A DNA stretch of 64,000 nt from contig JAJRUM010000020.1 of the NCBI GenBank assembly GCA_024277815.1, positions 88,400-152,399 on the forward strand. The letters run 5' to 3'. Every line of letters begins with the position of its first letter. Within the stretch, counting starts at the first letter, position 1. Shown piece by piece: positions 46,477-55,611 of this stretch. Under the pieces are notes generated by a model, which worked only from the letters and a program-made list of their open reading frames with translations, was not told the origin of the DNA and ran no database searches. The position numbers and the translations under genes are program-made. The stretch is from Gammaproteobacteria bacterium (GTDB lineage Bacteria; Pseudomonadota; Gammaproteobacteria; Xanthomonadales; SZUA-36).

Positions 46477-46509
46477 GACCGGTCGTTGTGTGTTTTCCTC
46501 TCAAAACAA

Positions 46510-47169
46510 CTAGCGAACAATCAATTTTCCCCCGGTTTTCCTTATCTCACTCTGCTCGGAGGACGGGGGGATTCTCATGCCGCAGATGACCGCTGGTCTT
46601 GCAGAGATGCGCTCAATCCAGGCATTCAGCGCACCCAGACCGGTGATGTTGACCCCTGCCCACTCGTATTCTTTAGCCCAGCACCAGTTAGCAATGTCAG
46701 CAATGGAATAACTGTCACACAGGTAGTTACGTCCGGTAAGGCGTGAATCAAGCACGGTCAGCAGGCGCAGTGTTTCGCGCTGATAGCGCTCAATGGCTGC
46801 CGGAATTTTCTCAGGGAAATAGCGATAAAAGACGTTAGCCTGACCCATCATCGGTCCCAGGCCACCCATCTGAAACATCAGCCATTGGATAACTTCAGAC
46901 CGCTGCCGCTGCTCTGTCGGCAATAATTGGTCACTTTTCTCCGCCAGGTACAGCATGATTGCACCCGATTCAAATACCGTAAAATTGTCATTATCGCGGT
47001 CAACGATGGCGGGTATTCTTCCGTTCGGGTTGATTTCCAGAAAAGCGGGCTGTTTCTGTTCGTCCTGACCCAGATTTAAAGCATGCACAGTATAATCCAG
47101 GCCAATTTCTTCCAGCAGGACAGATATCTTGCGTCCGTTTGGCGTCGCCGCAGTGTATAAATCAATCAT
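46510..47169 (-). CDS. Glutathione S-transferase family protein (YfcG-like)
   Basis: The 219-residue protein has a thioredoxin-like N-terminal domain ([42 protein letters not shown]) and an all-helical C-terminal domain ([17 protein letters not shown]). The TPNGRK start and GPMMGQ are typical of YfcG/YghU (nu class) enzymes, which act as glutathione-dependent disulfide reductases. It lies 38 bases downstream of the FAAL gene on the same strand. Confidence 0.9.
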   Translation of the reverse strand: MIDLYTAATPNGRKISVLLEEIGLDYTVHALNLGQDEQKQPAFLEINPNGRIPAIVDRDNDNFTVFESGAIMLYLAEKSDQLLPTEQRQRSEVIQWLMFQMGGLGPMMGQANVFYRYFPEKIPAAIERYQRETLRLLTVLDSRLTGRNYLCDSYSIADIANWCWAKEYEWAGVNITGLGALNAWIERISARPAVICGMRIPPSSEQSEIRKTGGKLIVR

Positions 47170-47207
47170 ATATTACCCCAGTCAATAGGATTTCCCAGGC
47201 TACAGTA

Positions 47208-49016
47208 TCAAGCTGTTCTGCGTTCACCGTGCCCGCTGCTCTTCTGCGATGCAGCGATTCGCTGGCGCTCAAGGTAATCGTGACGCGAGCGGAACCTGGA
47301 GAGTTTTCCTGAGGTGGTGCGCGGCAGTGAACCAGATTTAACCAGGTCAACCAGCACACTGATACCGAAATGGGTGTGTATCAGCTCGGATATCTGCTGC
47401 CTGAGCCTCGCGCGGCGCTCAGGGTCCCGCAAGCGGGTTTCCACGACCATGACGGTCACATCTTCGCTATCAAATCCGGCAACGGCAAAGGCGGTTACCC
47501 CGCCGAGGCGAACCCCTTCAATGCGATGGGTCACCACTTCCATATCATGCGGCCAGATATTCCGGCCCTTGATAATGATGACGTCCTTGCTGCGCGCCGT
47601 GATAAACAGATGACCATCCACCTGATAACCAATGTCACCTGTATCCAGCCAGCCGGCAGCATCAAGCACCGCCTGGGTAGCTGATTCACTCTGGAAATAG
47701 CCGCTCATGACACTCGGGCCGCGCAGGAATATTTTTCCGCACTGGCGCTGTCCGACTTGAGCACCCTGATCATCACGAATGGAAAATTCAAAACCCGGCA
47801 AAGTGACGCCACAGTCGGCATAACTTGCGACATTGGCGGAGAACTGGTCAACCGGCACCGCTTCCCCGCTGACCGTCATGATGTCCTGGTCCACATAGTC
47901 TACGCCCAGTCCAATATCCAACGGCGCAAAGCTAACAGCCAGCACACATTCCGCCATACCGTAACAGGCAACAAATGCCGCTTTATCGAACCCGCAGGGC
48001 TCCAGTGCCTCGGCAAATGCCTGCAACGGCACAGGGTTGATCTGCTCAGCACCCACACAGGCTGCCCGCCAACTGCTGAGATCGTAGCGATCATAGTCGG
48101 ATGGCCGCAACCGGCGGGCACACAGGGCATAGCCGAATGTCGGGCTGGACGAAATCGTTCCACGGTTGTCTGAAATCAGTTTCAACCACAGTCTCGGGCG
48201 CATGGCGAAAGTCTGTGAAGAAAGGTAGTCCACCGATGACTGAGCCACCAGTGGCAGCAGAATAAACCCAATCAGCCCCATGTCGTGGTAGAAAGGCAAC
48301 CATGACACGAACCTGTCCTCACGGGTCAACCCAAGGCCGTGTCGGGCGATCTCACGAATATTGTCCAGCGCCGTTGCGTGGTCAATTTCAACACCCCGGG
48401 GGAAACATGTGCTCCCTGACGTGTATTGCAGGTAAGCGATATCATCCGCACCGGGGTTAAACAGCTCTGCGTCACTTGCCGGCAGCGCGGCGAAATCTTC
48501 GGCGGTACCCGCCATAAGAAGATCCAGTCCTGCAGTAGCCTCCTCCAGAAAAGCAGCATGCGCCGTACCCGCCACAGCAACAGTAGCCCCACAGCTCTTC
48601 AACATGCGGGCAATCTGCTCCACGTAAGCCTCACGCGCGCCGAGCTGTATCCCAGCCGGCAAAGCAACCGGAATCAAGCCGGCGTACAGGCTGGCAAAAA
48701 AGAACCGATGAAACATCGGGCTGGTTTCGGCAACGATCCCGACACGATCGCCACGTTCTACCCCAAGGCCCAACAGGCGACCCGCCAGATCCTGCGCCTG
48801 CGCACGTAGATCCCGATAGGTCAGAACAGACTTCAGCGCACCCCGATGGTCATAAAAGTTAAAGCCACTGTCGCCCTCGGCAGCGTAGTCCAGCGCTTCC
48901 AGCAGGCTGCTGAAACCTTCTGTTCTTATTGCCAGGGACGTATTGACAGGCGTGGGCCTCAAGTGTTGCTTGCCATCATGCTTGTTTATCTCTTTCAAGT
49001 TACGATTTTTTTCCAT
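47208..49016 (-). CDS. Fatty acyl-AMP ligase (FAAL)
   Basis: From ATG 49016 (GAAGG about ten bases upstream) the protein has 602 residues; longer starts up to 49094 are possible. It has ANL-superfamily motifs YLQYTSGSTCFPRGVEI (P-loop), the mid-protein YGMAE and TGDIGYQVDGHLFITARSKD. It aligns with FAALs rather than acyl-CoA ligases (SWLPFYHDMGLIG and KDVIIIKGRNIWPHDME). FAALs activate a fatty acid as acyl-AMP and load it on an acyl carrier protein for polyketide or lipopeptide synthesis. No carrier protein, PKS or NRPS is nearby, so its acceptor is unknown. Confidence 0.9.
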   Translation of the reverse strand: MEKNRNLKEINKHDGKQHLRPTPVNTSLAIRTEGFSSLLEALDYAAEGDSGFNFYDHRGALKSVLTYRDLRAQAQDLAGRLLGLGVERGDRVGIVAETSPMFHRFFFASLYAGLIPVALPAGIQLGAREAYVEQIARMLKSCGATVAVAGTAHAAFLEEATAGLDLLMAGTAEDFAALPASDAELFNPGADDIAYLQYTSGSTCFPRGVEIDHATALDNIREIARHGLGLTREDRFVSWLPFYHDMGLIGFILLPLVAQSSVDYLSSQTFAMRPRLWLKLISDNRGTISSSPTFGYALCARRLRPSDYDRYDLSSWRAACVGAEQINPVPLQAFAEALEPCGFDKAAFVACYGMAECVLAVSFAPLDIGLGVDYVDQDIMTVSGEAVPVDQFSANVASYADCGVTLPGFEFSIRDDQGAQVGQRQCGKIFLRGPSVMSGYFQSESATQAVLDAAGWLDTGDIGYQVDGHLFITARSKDVIIIKGRNIWPHDMEVVTHRIEGVRLGGVTAFAVAGFDSEDVTVMVVETRLRDPERRARLRQQISELIHTHFGISVLVDLVKSGSLPRTTSGKLSRFRSRHDYLERQRIAASQKSSGHGERRTA

Positions 49017-49198
49017 GCCTGGATGCCTTCTTTGCGAATTAATTGCTAGCTGGAGCAAATAGCTTAGAGAAAAACCTGCCCGCCAGCTTGACAAACAAGG
49101 CCATGCACTTGACCGGTATTCGGGGTAAATAATGACAAAAACAACAGCACATTAATCATATCCATCCACCTCACCTTAAACCACCGTGAATCTTGCGG

Positions 49199-49609
49199 CT
49201 ACTTTCGGTTGCGACTATCACGCAACTCCCTGAGTGCTACCACCCGCCGCCAGTTGTCGGCTTTGTGGACCAGTGCCCGCCATGGGTGACGCCACACCAT
49301 GCGCGGGCCAGCATAACGCATAACCTGACGAATGCTCTCTCTCGGTTGCTTTTTATAGCAATGAACAGGACATTTTGCACAAGTTGGCTTGGACTGCCCG
49401 TATGGGCATTTAAGCAAACGCTTCTCCGCATAACTCATCAGGCCGGCACAGCGATGGCACAAGCCACTAATATGCCGCCCATGGCGATCGGCACAATAAA
49501 TGGTGGTCATACACACCATTGTGTCGTACTCCCGCCTCAGCCTGCCTGTTAAAGCATCCATTTGCAGACTGTAGCGTGTACCGCGCTGTACCGAACTGAC
49601 CGGGGTCAA
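49199..49609 (-). CDS. ygbA: Nitrous oxide-stimulated promoter family protein (YgbA)
   Basis: The 136-residue protein matches the YgbA family: RLRREYDTM, IYCADRHG, LCHRCAGLMSYAEKRLLKC, KPTCAKCPVHCYKKQPRESI and VMRYAGPRMVWRHP. The many cysteines and histidines suggest metal binding. In E. coli ygbA is controlled by the nitric-oxide-sensing repressor NsrR; function unknown. ATG at 49561 (MDALTGRLRRE) is a plausible shorter start, which would put the palindrome at 49597-49608 in the leader. Confidence 0.88.
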   Translation of the reverse strand: MTPVSSVQRGTRYSLQMDALTGRLRREYDTMVCMTTIYCADRHGRHISGLCHRCAGLMSYAEKRLLKCPYGQSKPTCAKCPVHCYKKQPRESIRQVMRYAGPRMVWRHPWRALVHKADNWRRVVALRELRDSRNRK

Positions 49610-49683
49610 ATGAAATGCTTATTGACCGGGCGCTACGCTTTACTCCCCTGAGATTCTATCCAGGAGTATTCTCTGGTGTTTTG

Positions 49684-50607
49684 CTAAAACCTGATCTCCA
49701 GGGAAGCACCCAACAGTGGTGCAGGATCATAGTCGCTTTCATCCACGGCGTCACCCAATGTATCCTTGAGTTTGAGCGTACCGAAGACCTCAGCACCTGC
49801 AAAAACGGTCACTGAAAACTTCGCGCTGGGCTGTAGTTTTGCGGTAAACACCAGTGGCAGGGACTGATCGCGCCCAATTCCACCCGCCGCAACACCCTTG
49901 TCATCCAGCCGAAACTCAATGTACTCGTATCGACCGGCAAACCCGAGCGTCCAGGCATCAGTCAGCTTGTAACTCAAGGTCAAACCCGGCCCCTGAGAAG
50001 CCGCTAACCCGCGCCCGGTCGACAGGTTCCAGCGCTCGGAAATGTCCCACTCAATAGCGAGGATCGGAAAAAACCTGACACTGTCCTCAAGCCGTGAAAA
50101 TACGCCGATACCGGGGCCGATAGTCAACTGCGGGCTAAACTGCCACGCGGCGGCAGCGTAAAGTCCATAAGTCATGCCATCCCCGGAACCTGCACCACTC
50201 TCCCCGTTCAGGCGCACCGTGGGGATCAGCGTAAACAAACCGCGTTCTCCAAAACCGGAACGCCAGGTTGCTGACAGCCGCGCATCATCGATCTCGTTCC
50301 ACGGGTCACCGCCACCAAAGCTGCCGTCGCCCGCAAAGGTATAAAAGGACTTGCCGCCACCCACAGAAAACCCGAGTGAGCTGCGTGAACTCCAGACATA
50401 GTCCATGCCGACACTGACAAACCAGCGGTCTACTGCAAAATCCCCACCACTGTCGCTGAGGTCGGTGGAAGATTGATGGGCAATACCGGCATCAGCCCTG
50501 AAATGCACCGGACTCGATTGCTGTGCCTGCGCCACACCGGGCAGAACGTTGAAAATAGCAAATAATGTGCAAGCAGATACTAATATTATTGCTTTAATGC
50601 GAGTCAT
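49684..50607 (-). CDS. Outer-membrane beta-barrel protein of unknown function
   Basis: From ATG 50607 the protein is 307 residues with a signal peptide (IILVSACTLFAIFNVLPGVAQA). It has alternating amphipathic strands rich in Trp, Tyr and Gly and a final strand LLGASLEIRF ending in Phe, the outer-membrane insertion signal. It may belong to the DUF6268 group, from memory. It is possibly transcribed with ygbA, which lies 74 bases downstream. An in-frame start at 50667 adds 20 residues without a signal. Confidence 0.8.
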   Translation of the reverse strand: MTRIKAIILVSACTLFAIFNVLPGVAQAQQSSPVHFRADAGIAHQSSTDLSDSGGDFAVDRWFVSVGMDYVWSSRSSLGFSVGGGKSFYTFAGDGSFGGGDPWNEIDDARLSATWRSGFGERGLFTLIPTVRLNGESGAGSGDGMTYGLYAAAAWQFSPQLTIGPGIGVFSRLEDSVRFFPILAIEWDISERWNLSTGRGLAASQGPGLTLSYKLTDAWTLGFAGRYEYIEFRLDDKGVAAGGIGRDQSLPLVFTAKLQPSAKFSVTVFAGAEVFGTLKLKDTLGDAVDESDYDPAPLLGASLEIRF

Positions 50608-50732
50608 CAGGGAGGCCTTCCACAATCTGTTACAGGTTCGCCACCGAAGGTGGTTATCAGCCACCATTTTATAGAAAACCCGGCTGAAAGTCAGAAACGA
50701 AACAGCCAGTTACCCGCTTCGCCATTCCAGCC

Positions 50733-52086
50733 TTAAAGTTTTGGTGCCAACCGGTTTGCCCCATTCTGGTGCAGCGTCAAGCTGACAACTTCGTCATTTT
50801 GCCTGTTAAAGGTGATCTGCGCGTTGACAGCCTTGTAAAAGAAGCGATCATCTGCGAACGGAAACACAGGCAGCCATGCCTGACCGCCCAGCTTTATCAT
50901 CAGTTGCCCACTGTCAGCACGCACCATGAAACGGGCACCGGGTGCCAGGTCATAACTACCGGCATACGCCTTCAGACTCGCCTTATTGATTTCAATTTCA
51001 ACATATTTCTGAATATTTGCCGGCCCGGCAACCCGCTTTGCCGGCATAACCTGACCGCCCTGATGCAATACTGCACGTACGATTCCACCTTTGTCATCAC
51101 GTTCGAAAACCAGCTTTGCATCAACAGCCTGCAAAGCAAACTGGTCCTTGCCAATGGCTGCAATACGCATGGCAGGCTGGCCGGTCGCCTGCACCAATAA
51201 CAGGCCTTGCCGGGTAAAAATATGTAACACGAACTCCGGCGTGATCGCGAAATAACCGTAGTACTCACTGTAATCCTCCGGTGCCTGTACGGGGGCTTGC
51301 CGGGCCAACTCGGGTGAATCGGGAAACAGACCAAAAGCGAACCTGGTGATTGGAAAATCGCTATTGGATAGTACGATCCAGCCTTCGCCAGTAGACGGAT
51401 TAAAGCCGGCAAAACTGCGAAAGCCCCCGGTTGCGCCGTTGTGCCAGTAAATCCGCTGCTCACCATCACCTGCCGTCATCCACACCCGGGTAACCGACAT
51501 CTGGCCACCATCCGTGGCGACCACCTGCAAATCAACATCGCTATCATGGACCAGCAAATTCGGTCGGACTGCCAACCATGGGGAAAAGACACGGGCCAAT
51601 TCGGTGGCGCTGCTGCGCAATGCACCAGCACCCGCCAATGCATCAAAATGCCAGTGTGAACGGGCTTCGCCAGCATGATGGCCCGGCAACAGGAGGGCAC
51701 TGTCAGCCATGGTAACTGTCGTCATCCCAAGTGGTTGCAACACATATTTTTTGAGCGCGGCAGCATAACTGCTGCCGTCCGCTTCACCCAGCAGGTAGCC
51801 CAGCAGCCCAACGCCAAAATTCGAATAGGAGACGCTCTTGTTGAGTGCCTGGTCAGGGCGCGAATTACGTAACGCGCTCAGGAGGTCGCGGGTCATCAGC
51901 TGACATTTGGCCAAAGGAGTAAAACTCGACAGCATCGTCTTTGATACTAACGATGGCCAGTCCGGTCAGATCACCGGACTCAAGGTGCGCCTCAATCCAT
52001 TGCTGCTGGCTGCTGCCCAGACCCGTTGCGCTGGCAAAACCTGGCAGTAGCAGGCAGATAACCAACAATTTACATAAGTGACTCAC
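50733..52086 (-). pseudogene. Class C beta-lactamase-family serine hydrolase, catalytic segment deleted and frameshifted
   Basis: The first 73-residue frame (52086-51865) carries the signal peptide and the start of the domain (GLAIVSIKDDAVEFYSFGQM). The second frame (to 50733) resumes with NKSVSYSNFGVGLLGYLLG (Tyr-x-Asn motif) and later HNGATGGFRSF (His-x-Gly motif). The segment between, normally about 80 residues with the SxxK nucleophile motif and the THTSG region, is absent, and the frame changes. The product cannot be an active hydrolase. The 400-residue downstream frame also retains an extra C-terminal domain with three repeats of about 100 residues (VFERDDKGGIVRAVLHQGG-like). This is a decayed gene. 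Confidence 0.85.
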
Positions 52087-52252
52087 AAGAGATCCCCCAA
52101 GGCCTGGTTGTTACGCGGTGTACATTCCACAGTGACCAGACTAACCTTGATATTTGTGGTGAGTCAACGTGACCCGCTACCACGCGCCGCCAGACCCGAA
52201 CCGTCTGTTATGCTTGGTCTGCCCCGGCAACGCCGTGACTTTTGGAGCCTCT

Positions 52253-54094
52253 ATGAAATTTATCCGGATATTTCTCCTCATTGCACCCCTGATGCTGTTC
52301 GCCTGTAACCGCGAGGAAAACCCCTCATCCAACGGGCAATCGGCGGGAAACACCATCGCAACGGAGGCAGCCGATGAGTCTGCAACGACAGCCGGGGTCG
52401 TGCAACTCAATACGTTGTATGAGGAATACTTTGATCGCAACCTGGAACTTAACCCCCTTCGGGCCACTTTTATCGGTGACAATCGCTGGAATGACCGCTT
52501 CCCCAATAACCTTGGCCCGGAGCACCGCGCAGCACAGAAGGCACTTTGGACGGAGTACCTGGACAAACTACAATCGTTCGATGCCTCACGCCTGCAAGGA
52601 CAGGACCGGTTAAACTATGACATGCTTACCTATAACCTAAAGATTAGTTTAGAAGGCTATGAAATACCTAGCTATTTAATGCCAATAAATCAGTTCAGGA
52701 ACATGGCAAATTTCTTTGTACAGATGGGCTCCGGCAGCAGCGTACAGCCTTTCAAAACCGTTAAGGACTACGATGATTTCCTCGGGCGCATTGATGGGTT
52801 CCTGGTCGTCATGGAGCAGGCCAAAACCAACATGCGCGAGGGCATGGGAAAAGGTTATGTCCAGCCGCGCATCCTGATGGAAAAGGTCATCCCCCAACTG
52901 GAGTCACAACTGGTAGAAAGTGTTGAACAAAGCGCATTTTACCGCCCGGTGAAAAATATGCCGGCATCCTTCAGCGCAGAAGACCGCACCCGCCTGACCG
53001 ATGCGTATGTCGACGCTATCGGTACCCGGCTGATTCCCGCCTACGCGGCCATGCGTGATTTTGTCCGCGATGAGTACATCCCTGCCGCTCGCGATTCGGA
53101 TGGTATCGACGGCATACCCGGTGGACGGGACATTTATGCCTACCTGGTGCGTCGCACCACAACCACCGACATGACGCCAGCGGAAATCCATGAACTGGGC
53201 CTGCGCGAGGTTGAGCGTATACACGGGGAAATGCAAACCGTGATGAGCGACGTTGCATTTGATGGGGATTTGCCTGCATTCTTCAAGTTCCTGAACACCG
53301 ACCCTCAATTTTACTTCGATGACGGCCAGCAACTGATTGACGGCTACAACGCCCTGCGCGATGAAGTGCATGGGAAGGTCATGGCACTGTTCCACCGTTT
53401 CCCCAAAGCAGAATATGAAATTCGCGCAGTTGAACCTTTCCGGGAAAAATCAGCAGCCGGAGGGTCCTACATGCGGCCCTCACCCGATGGTTCCCGGCCA
53501 GGCGTCTTCTACGCCAATACCTACGACATCAAGGCGCGACCAAAATGGTCAATGGAATCCCTGTTCTTGCACGAAGCTGTACCGGGCCACCACTTTCAGG
53601 GTGCTCTGACACTGGAGATCGAGGGCCTGCCACGCTTTCGCAAGTTTGGCGGTTTCACTGCTTACAGCGAAGGCTGGGCGCTCTATGCCGAATCCCTCGG
53701 CAAGGAAATGGGCATGCTCACCGATCCTTACCAGTATTTCGGTGCGCTGAATGCAGAACTGTGGCGCGCAATCCGGTTGGTGGTGGATACCGGTCTGCAT
53801 TCTCAGGGCTGGACGCGCGAGCAGGTGCTTGAGTACATGTACGCCAACTCACCCACCAAACCTGCACGAGCCGTGGCCGAGGCAGAACGCTACATGGCCA
53901 TCCCCAGCCAGGCACTGGCCTACAAGGTGGGGCAGTTGAAGATTGCAGAGTTACGTACGCGTGCTGAAACTGCGCTGGGTGATGATTTCGACATCAAGGC
54001 TTTTCATGCCCAGGTACTGGATGACGGTCCTGTGCCTTTGAGCGTGCTGGAAGCAAAAATAGACCGCTGGATTGCCAGAGAACTGCAGGAATAG
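52253..54094 (+). CDS. DUF885 family lipoprotein (M32-like metallopeptidase fold)
   Basis: Starting at ATG 52253 (GGAG five bases upstream) the protein has 613 residues with lipobox LFAC, so a membrane-anchored periplasmic protein. The DUF885 signature is present: FLHEAVPGHHFQ (a HEAxPGHH metal site), then YSEGWALYAESLGKEMG, YQYFGALNAELWRAIRLVVDTGLH and MYANSPTKPARAVAEAERYMA. The fold is related to zinc carboxypeptidases, so a peptidase role is likely but not proven. A PEBP gene follows with 15 bases between. Confidence 0.9.
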   Translation: MKFIRIFLLIAPLMLFACNREENPSSNGQSAGNTIATEAADESATTAGVVQLNTLYEEYFDRNLELNPLRATFIGDNRWNDRFPNNLGPEHRAAQKALWTEYLDKLQSFDASRLQGQDRLNYDMLTYNLKISLEGYEIPSYLMPINQFRNMANFFVQMGSGSSVQPFKTVKDYDDFLGRIDGFLVVMEQAKTNMREGMGKGYVQPRILMEKVIPQLESQLVESVEQSAFYRPVKNMPASFSAEDRTRLTDAYVDAIGTRLIPAYAAMRDFVRDEYIPAARDSDGIDGIPGGRDIYAYLVRRTTTTDMTPAEIHELGLREVERIHGEMQTVMSDVAFDGDLPAFFKFLNTDPQFYFDDGQQLIDGYNALRDEVHGKVMALFHRFPKAEYEIRAVEPFREKSAAGGSYMRPSPDGSRPGVFYANTYDIKARPKWSMESLFLHEAVPGHHFQGALTLEIEGLPRFRKFGGFTAYSEGWALYAESLGKEMGMLTDPYQYFGALNAELWRAIRLVVDTGLHSQGWTREQVLEYMYANSPTKPARAVAEAERYMAIPSQALAYKVGQLKIAELRTRAETALGDDFDIKAFHAQVLDDGPVPLSVLEAKIDRWIARELQE

Positions 54095-54109
54095 ATAAGG
54101 AGACGAGCT

Positions 54110-54751
54110 ATGAAACTGACCAGCCCGAGCTTTAAAAACAATCAGCCAATCCCAAAAAAATACGCATTTGGAGCTACCGACCCGGTTAACCACATCAGTC
54201 TGTCAGACAACTGGAACCCGGCATTTGCGTGGACAGGGGTCCCTGCTGGCACCCGATCACTGGTTCTGATCTGTCATGACCCGGACGTACCCGTCAAGCC
54301 CGATGATGTCAATCAGGAGGGCCGTGAAGTTCCTGCCAGCCTGCCGCGCGTTGACTTCTATCACTGGATCCTGGTCGACTTGCCGACCACGGCAACGGGC
54401 ATCAAGGAATGTGAGTATTCAAACAAAGTTACCGCACGCGGTAAAAGTACGGCATATTGCCCAAGTGGCGTGCGACAGGGGTTGAACAATTATACCGACT
54501 GGTTCGCAGGCGATAAGGGCATGGAGGGCAAATATTTTGGCTATGACGGGCCCTGCCCACCGTGGAATGACAGCATTATTCATCACTACGTATTCACCTT
54601 GTATGCACTCGATACAGAAAAATGCCCGGTGGATGGGGATTTCGGTGGTGTCGAAGTCCTGAGCGCAATAGAGCCGCATATTCTGGATCAGGCAAGCATT
54701 ACCGGAACCTACACACTAAACCCCAGAGTGAATTTGACCGGTATGACTTAA
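54110..54751 (+). CDS. YbhB/YbcL family PEBP (Raf kinase inhibitor-like) protein
   Basis: The 213-residue protein has PEBP motifs: WTGVPAGTRSLVLICHDPDVP, FYHWILVDLP, YDGPCPPWNDSIIHHYVFTLYALD. A ligand pocket of Asp, His and Arg type is expected from these. There is no signal peptide. AGGAG at the expected distance supports the start. In bacteria the role is unknown. It is downstream of the DUF885 gene in one operon. Confidence 0.9.
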   Translation: MKLTSPSFKNNQPIPKKYAFGATDPVNHISLSDNWNPAFAWTGVPAGTRSLVLICHDPDVPVKPDDVNQEGREVPASLPRVDFYHWILVDLPTTATGIKECEYSNKVTARGKSTAYCPSGVRQGLNNYTDWFAGDKGMEGKYFGYDGPCPPWNDSIIHHYVFTLYALDTEKCPVDGDFGGVEVLSAIEPHILDQASITGTYTLNPRVNLTGMT

Positions 54752-54802
54752 GCCGGCTTCCCGCTCATTTCCGGAGTTGGCGATAGCACCCGGAACAACG
54801 GG

Positions 54803-54808
54803 TATAAT
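54803..54808 (+). promoter_or_regulatory. Candidate -10 upstream of the GFA gene
   Basis: A perfect TATAAT. The nearest -35-like TTGGCG (54777-54782) is 20 bases away, which is long. If used, transcription would begin near 54815 and the RNA would start with the hairpin at 54820-54882. Confidence 0.4.
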
Positions 54809-54819
54809 CCACACAGTCA

Positions 54820-54882
54820 CCCCGGCCGATGTACACGGGTCGCTTTCCCCGATTTGATTCGGGAACTCGTACACAGCCGGGG
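54820..54882 (+). other. Long structured intergenic hairpin in the GFA leader
   Basis: Nested inverted repeats: outer CCCCGGC/GCCGGGG (54820-54826 with 54876-54882), then TGTAC/GTACA, and an inner CCCGA/TCGGG hairpin around 54849-54863. The element spans 63 bases in a non-coding gap and has no U-run, so it is more likely a leader structure, small RNA or repeat element than a terminator. Confidence 0.5.
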
Positions 54883-54955
54883 CGGCACTTGCAGCACGCC
54901 CGGGTTAAGCTTATGTTGGCTACTCGCAATTTTCAGATGAATGAGGAGGCCCCAC

Positions 54956-55369
54956 ATGACTCAGCAAACCCTGACCGGATCCTGCCTTTGCGGTGCTTTG
55001 CACTACAGCGTGGAAGGCGAGCCCGTACGCTTTTATCACTGCCATTGTTCCCGCTGCCGAAAAGCCACCGGCACCGGTCACGCGTCAAACGTATTTGTTG
55101 CTGGCGGAACGCTGCAGTGGACCGGTGACACCGACTCAATCGCAAGTTATAAACTGCCGGATGCAGAACGCTTCGCACGCACCTTTTGCAAGACTTGCGG
55201 CGGGCCGTTGCCCAAGGAAATCCCGGATATGCAACTGGTACTCATACCCGCTGGCACGCTGGACACCGAACCCAACATCCCGCCGCAGGCCCATATTTTC
55301 CAGGATTCGAAAACAGCCTGGTCCTGTAGTGATGACGTTATACCCTGCTTTTCAGCGTACCCAGAATAA
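54956..55369 (+). CDS. GFA family protein (glutathione-dependent formaldehyde-activating enzyme-like)
   Basis: The 137-residue protein has three zinc-binding cysteine clusters: GSCLCGALHY, CHCSRCRKATG and FCKTCGGPLP, the full GFA set. GAGGAGG just upstream confirms ATG 54956. GFA proteins have a zinc-ribbon-like fold; the original formaldehyde role does not hold for most members, so function is open. It is preceded by a 200-base gap with a strong hairpin. Confidence 0.88.
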   Translation: MTQQTLTGSCLCGALHYSVEGEPVRFYHCHCSRCRKATGTGHASNVFVAGGTLQWTGDTDSIASYKLPDAERFARTFCKTCGGPLPKEIPDMQLVLIPAGTLDTEPNIPPQAHIFQDSKTAWSCSDDVIPCFSAYPE

Positions 55370-55434
55370 CCACAGGCACTACCTGCAATTGGCTGCACTA
55401 TTTGCTTACATGACTACTTCAGGACTCTGGACAA

Positions 55435-55611
55435 ATGACAAGAACCAGTAAGATTTTAAGCTTTGCACTCACAGTAATGTTTCTCATGACGCTGCCTGCA
55501 TGCGCCAAGGTTGGCAGCAAGCGATGGTGCGAGAAAATGGAAAGTAAATCCGTAGCAGACTGGACACCCAGGGAAGCCAAGGATTACGCCAAACATTGCG
55601 TGTTCGATTGA
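55435..55611 (+). CDS. DUF3012 family small lipoprotein
   Basis: A 58-residue ORF with a lipoprotein-like signal (LTVMFLMTLPAC) and a short mature part VGSKRWCEKMESK, WTPREAKDYAKHC, which is the whole DUF3012 domain with two conserved cysteines. It is easily missed because of its size. The stop (55609-55611) overlaps a possible TTG start of the DUF924 gene. Function unknown. Confidence 0.85.
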   Translation: MTRTSKILSFALTVMFLMTLPACAKVGSKRWCEKMESKSVADWTPREAKDYAKHCVFD

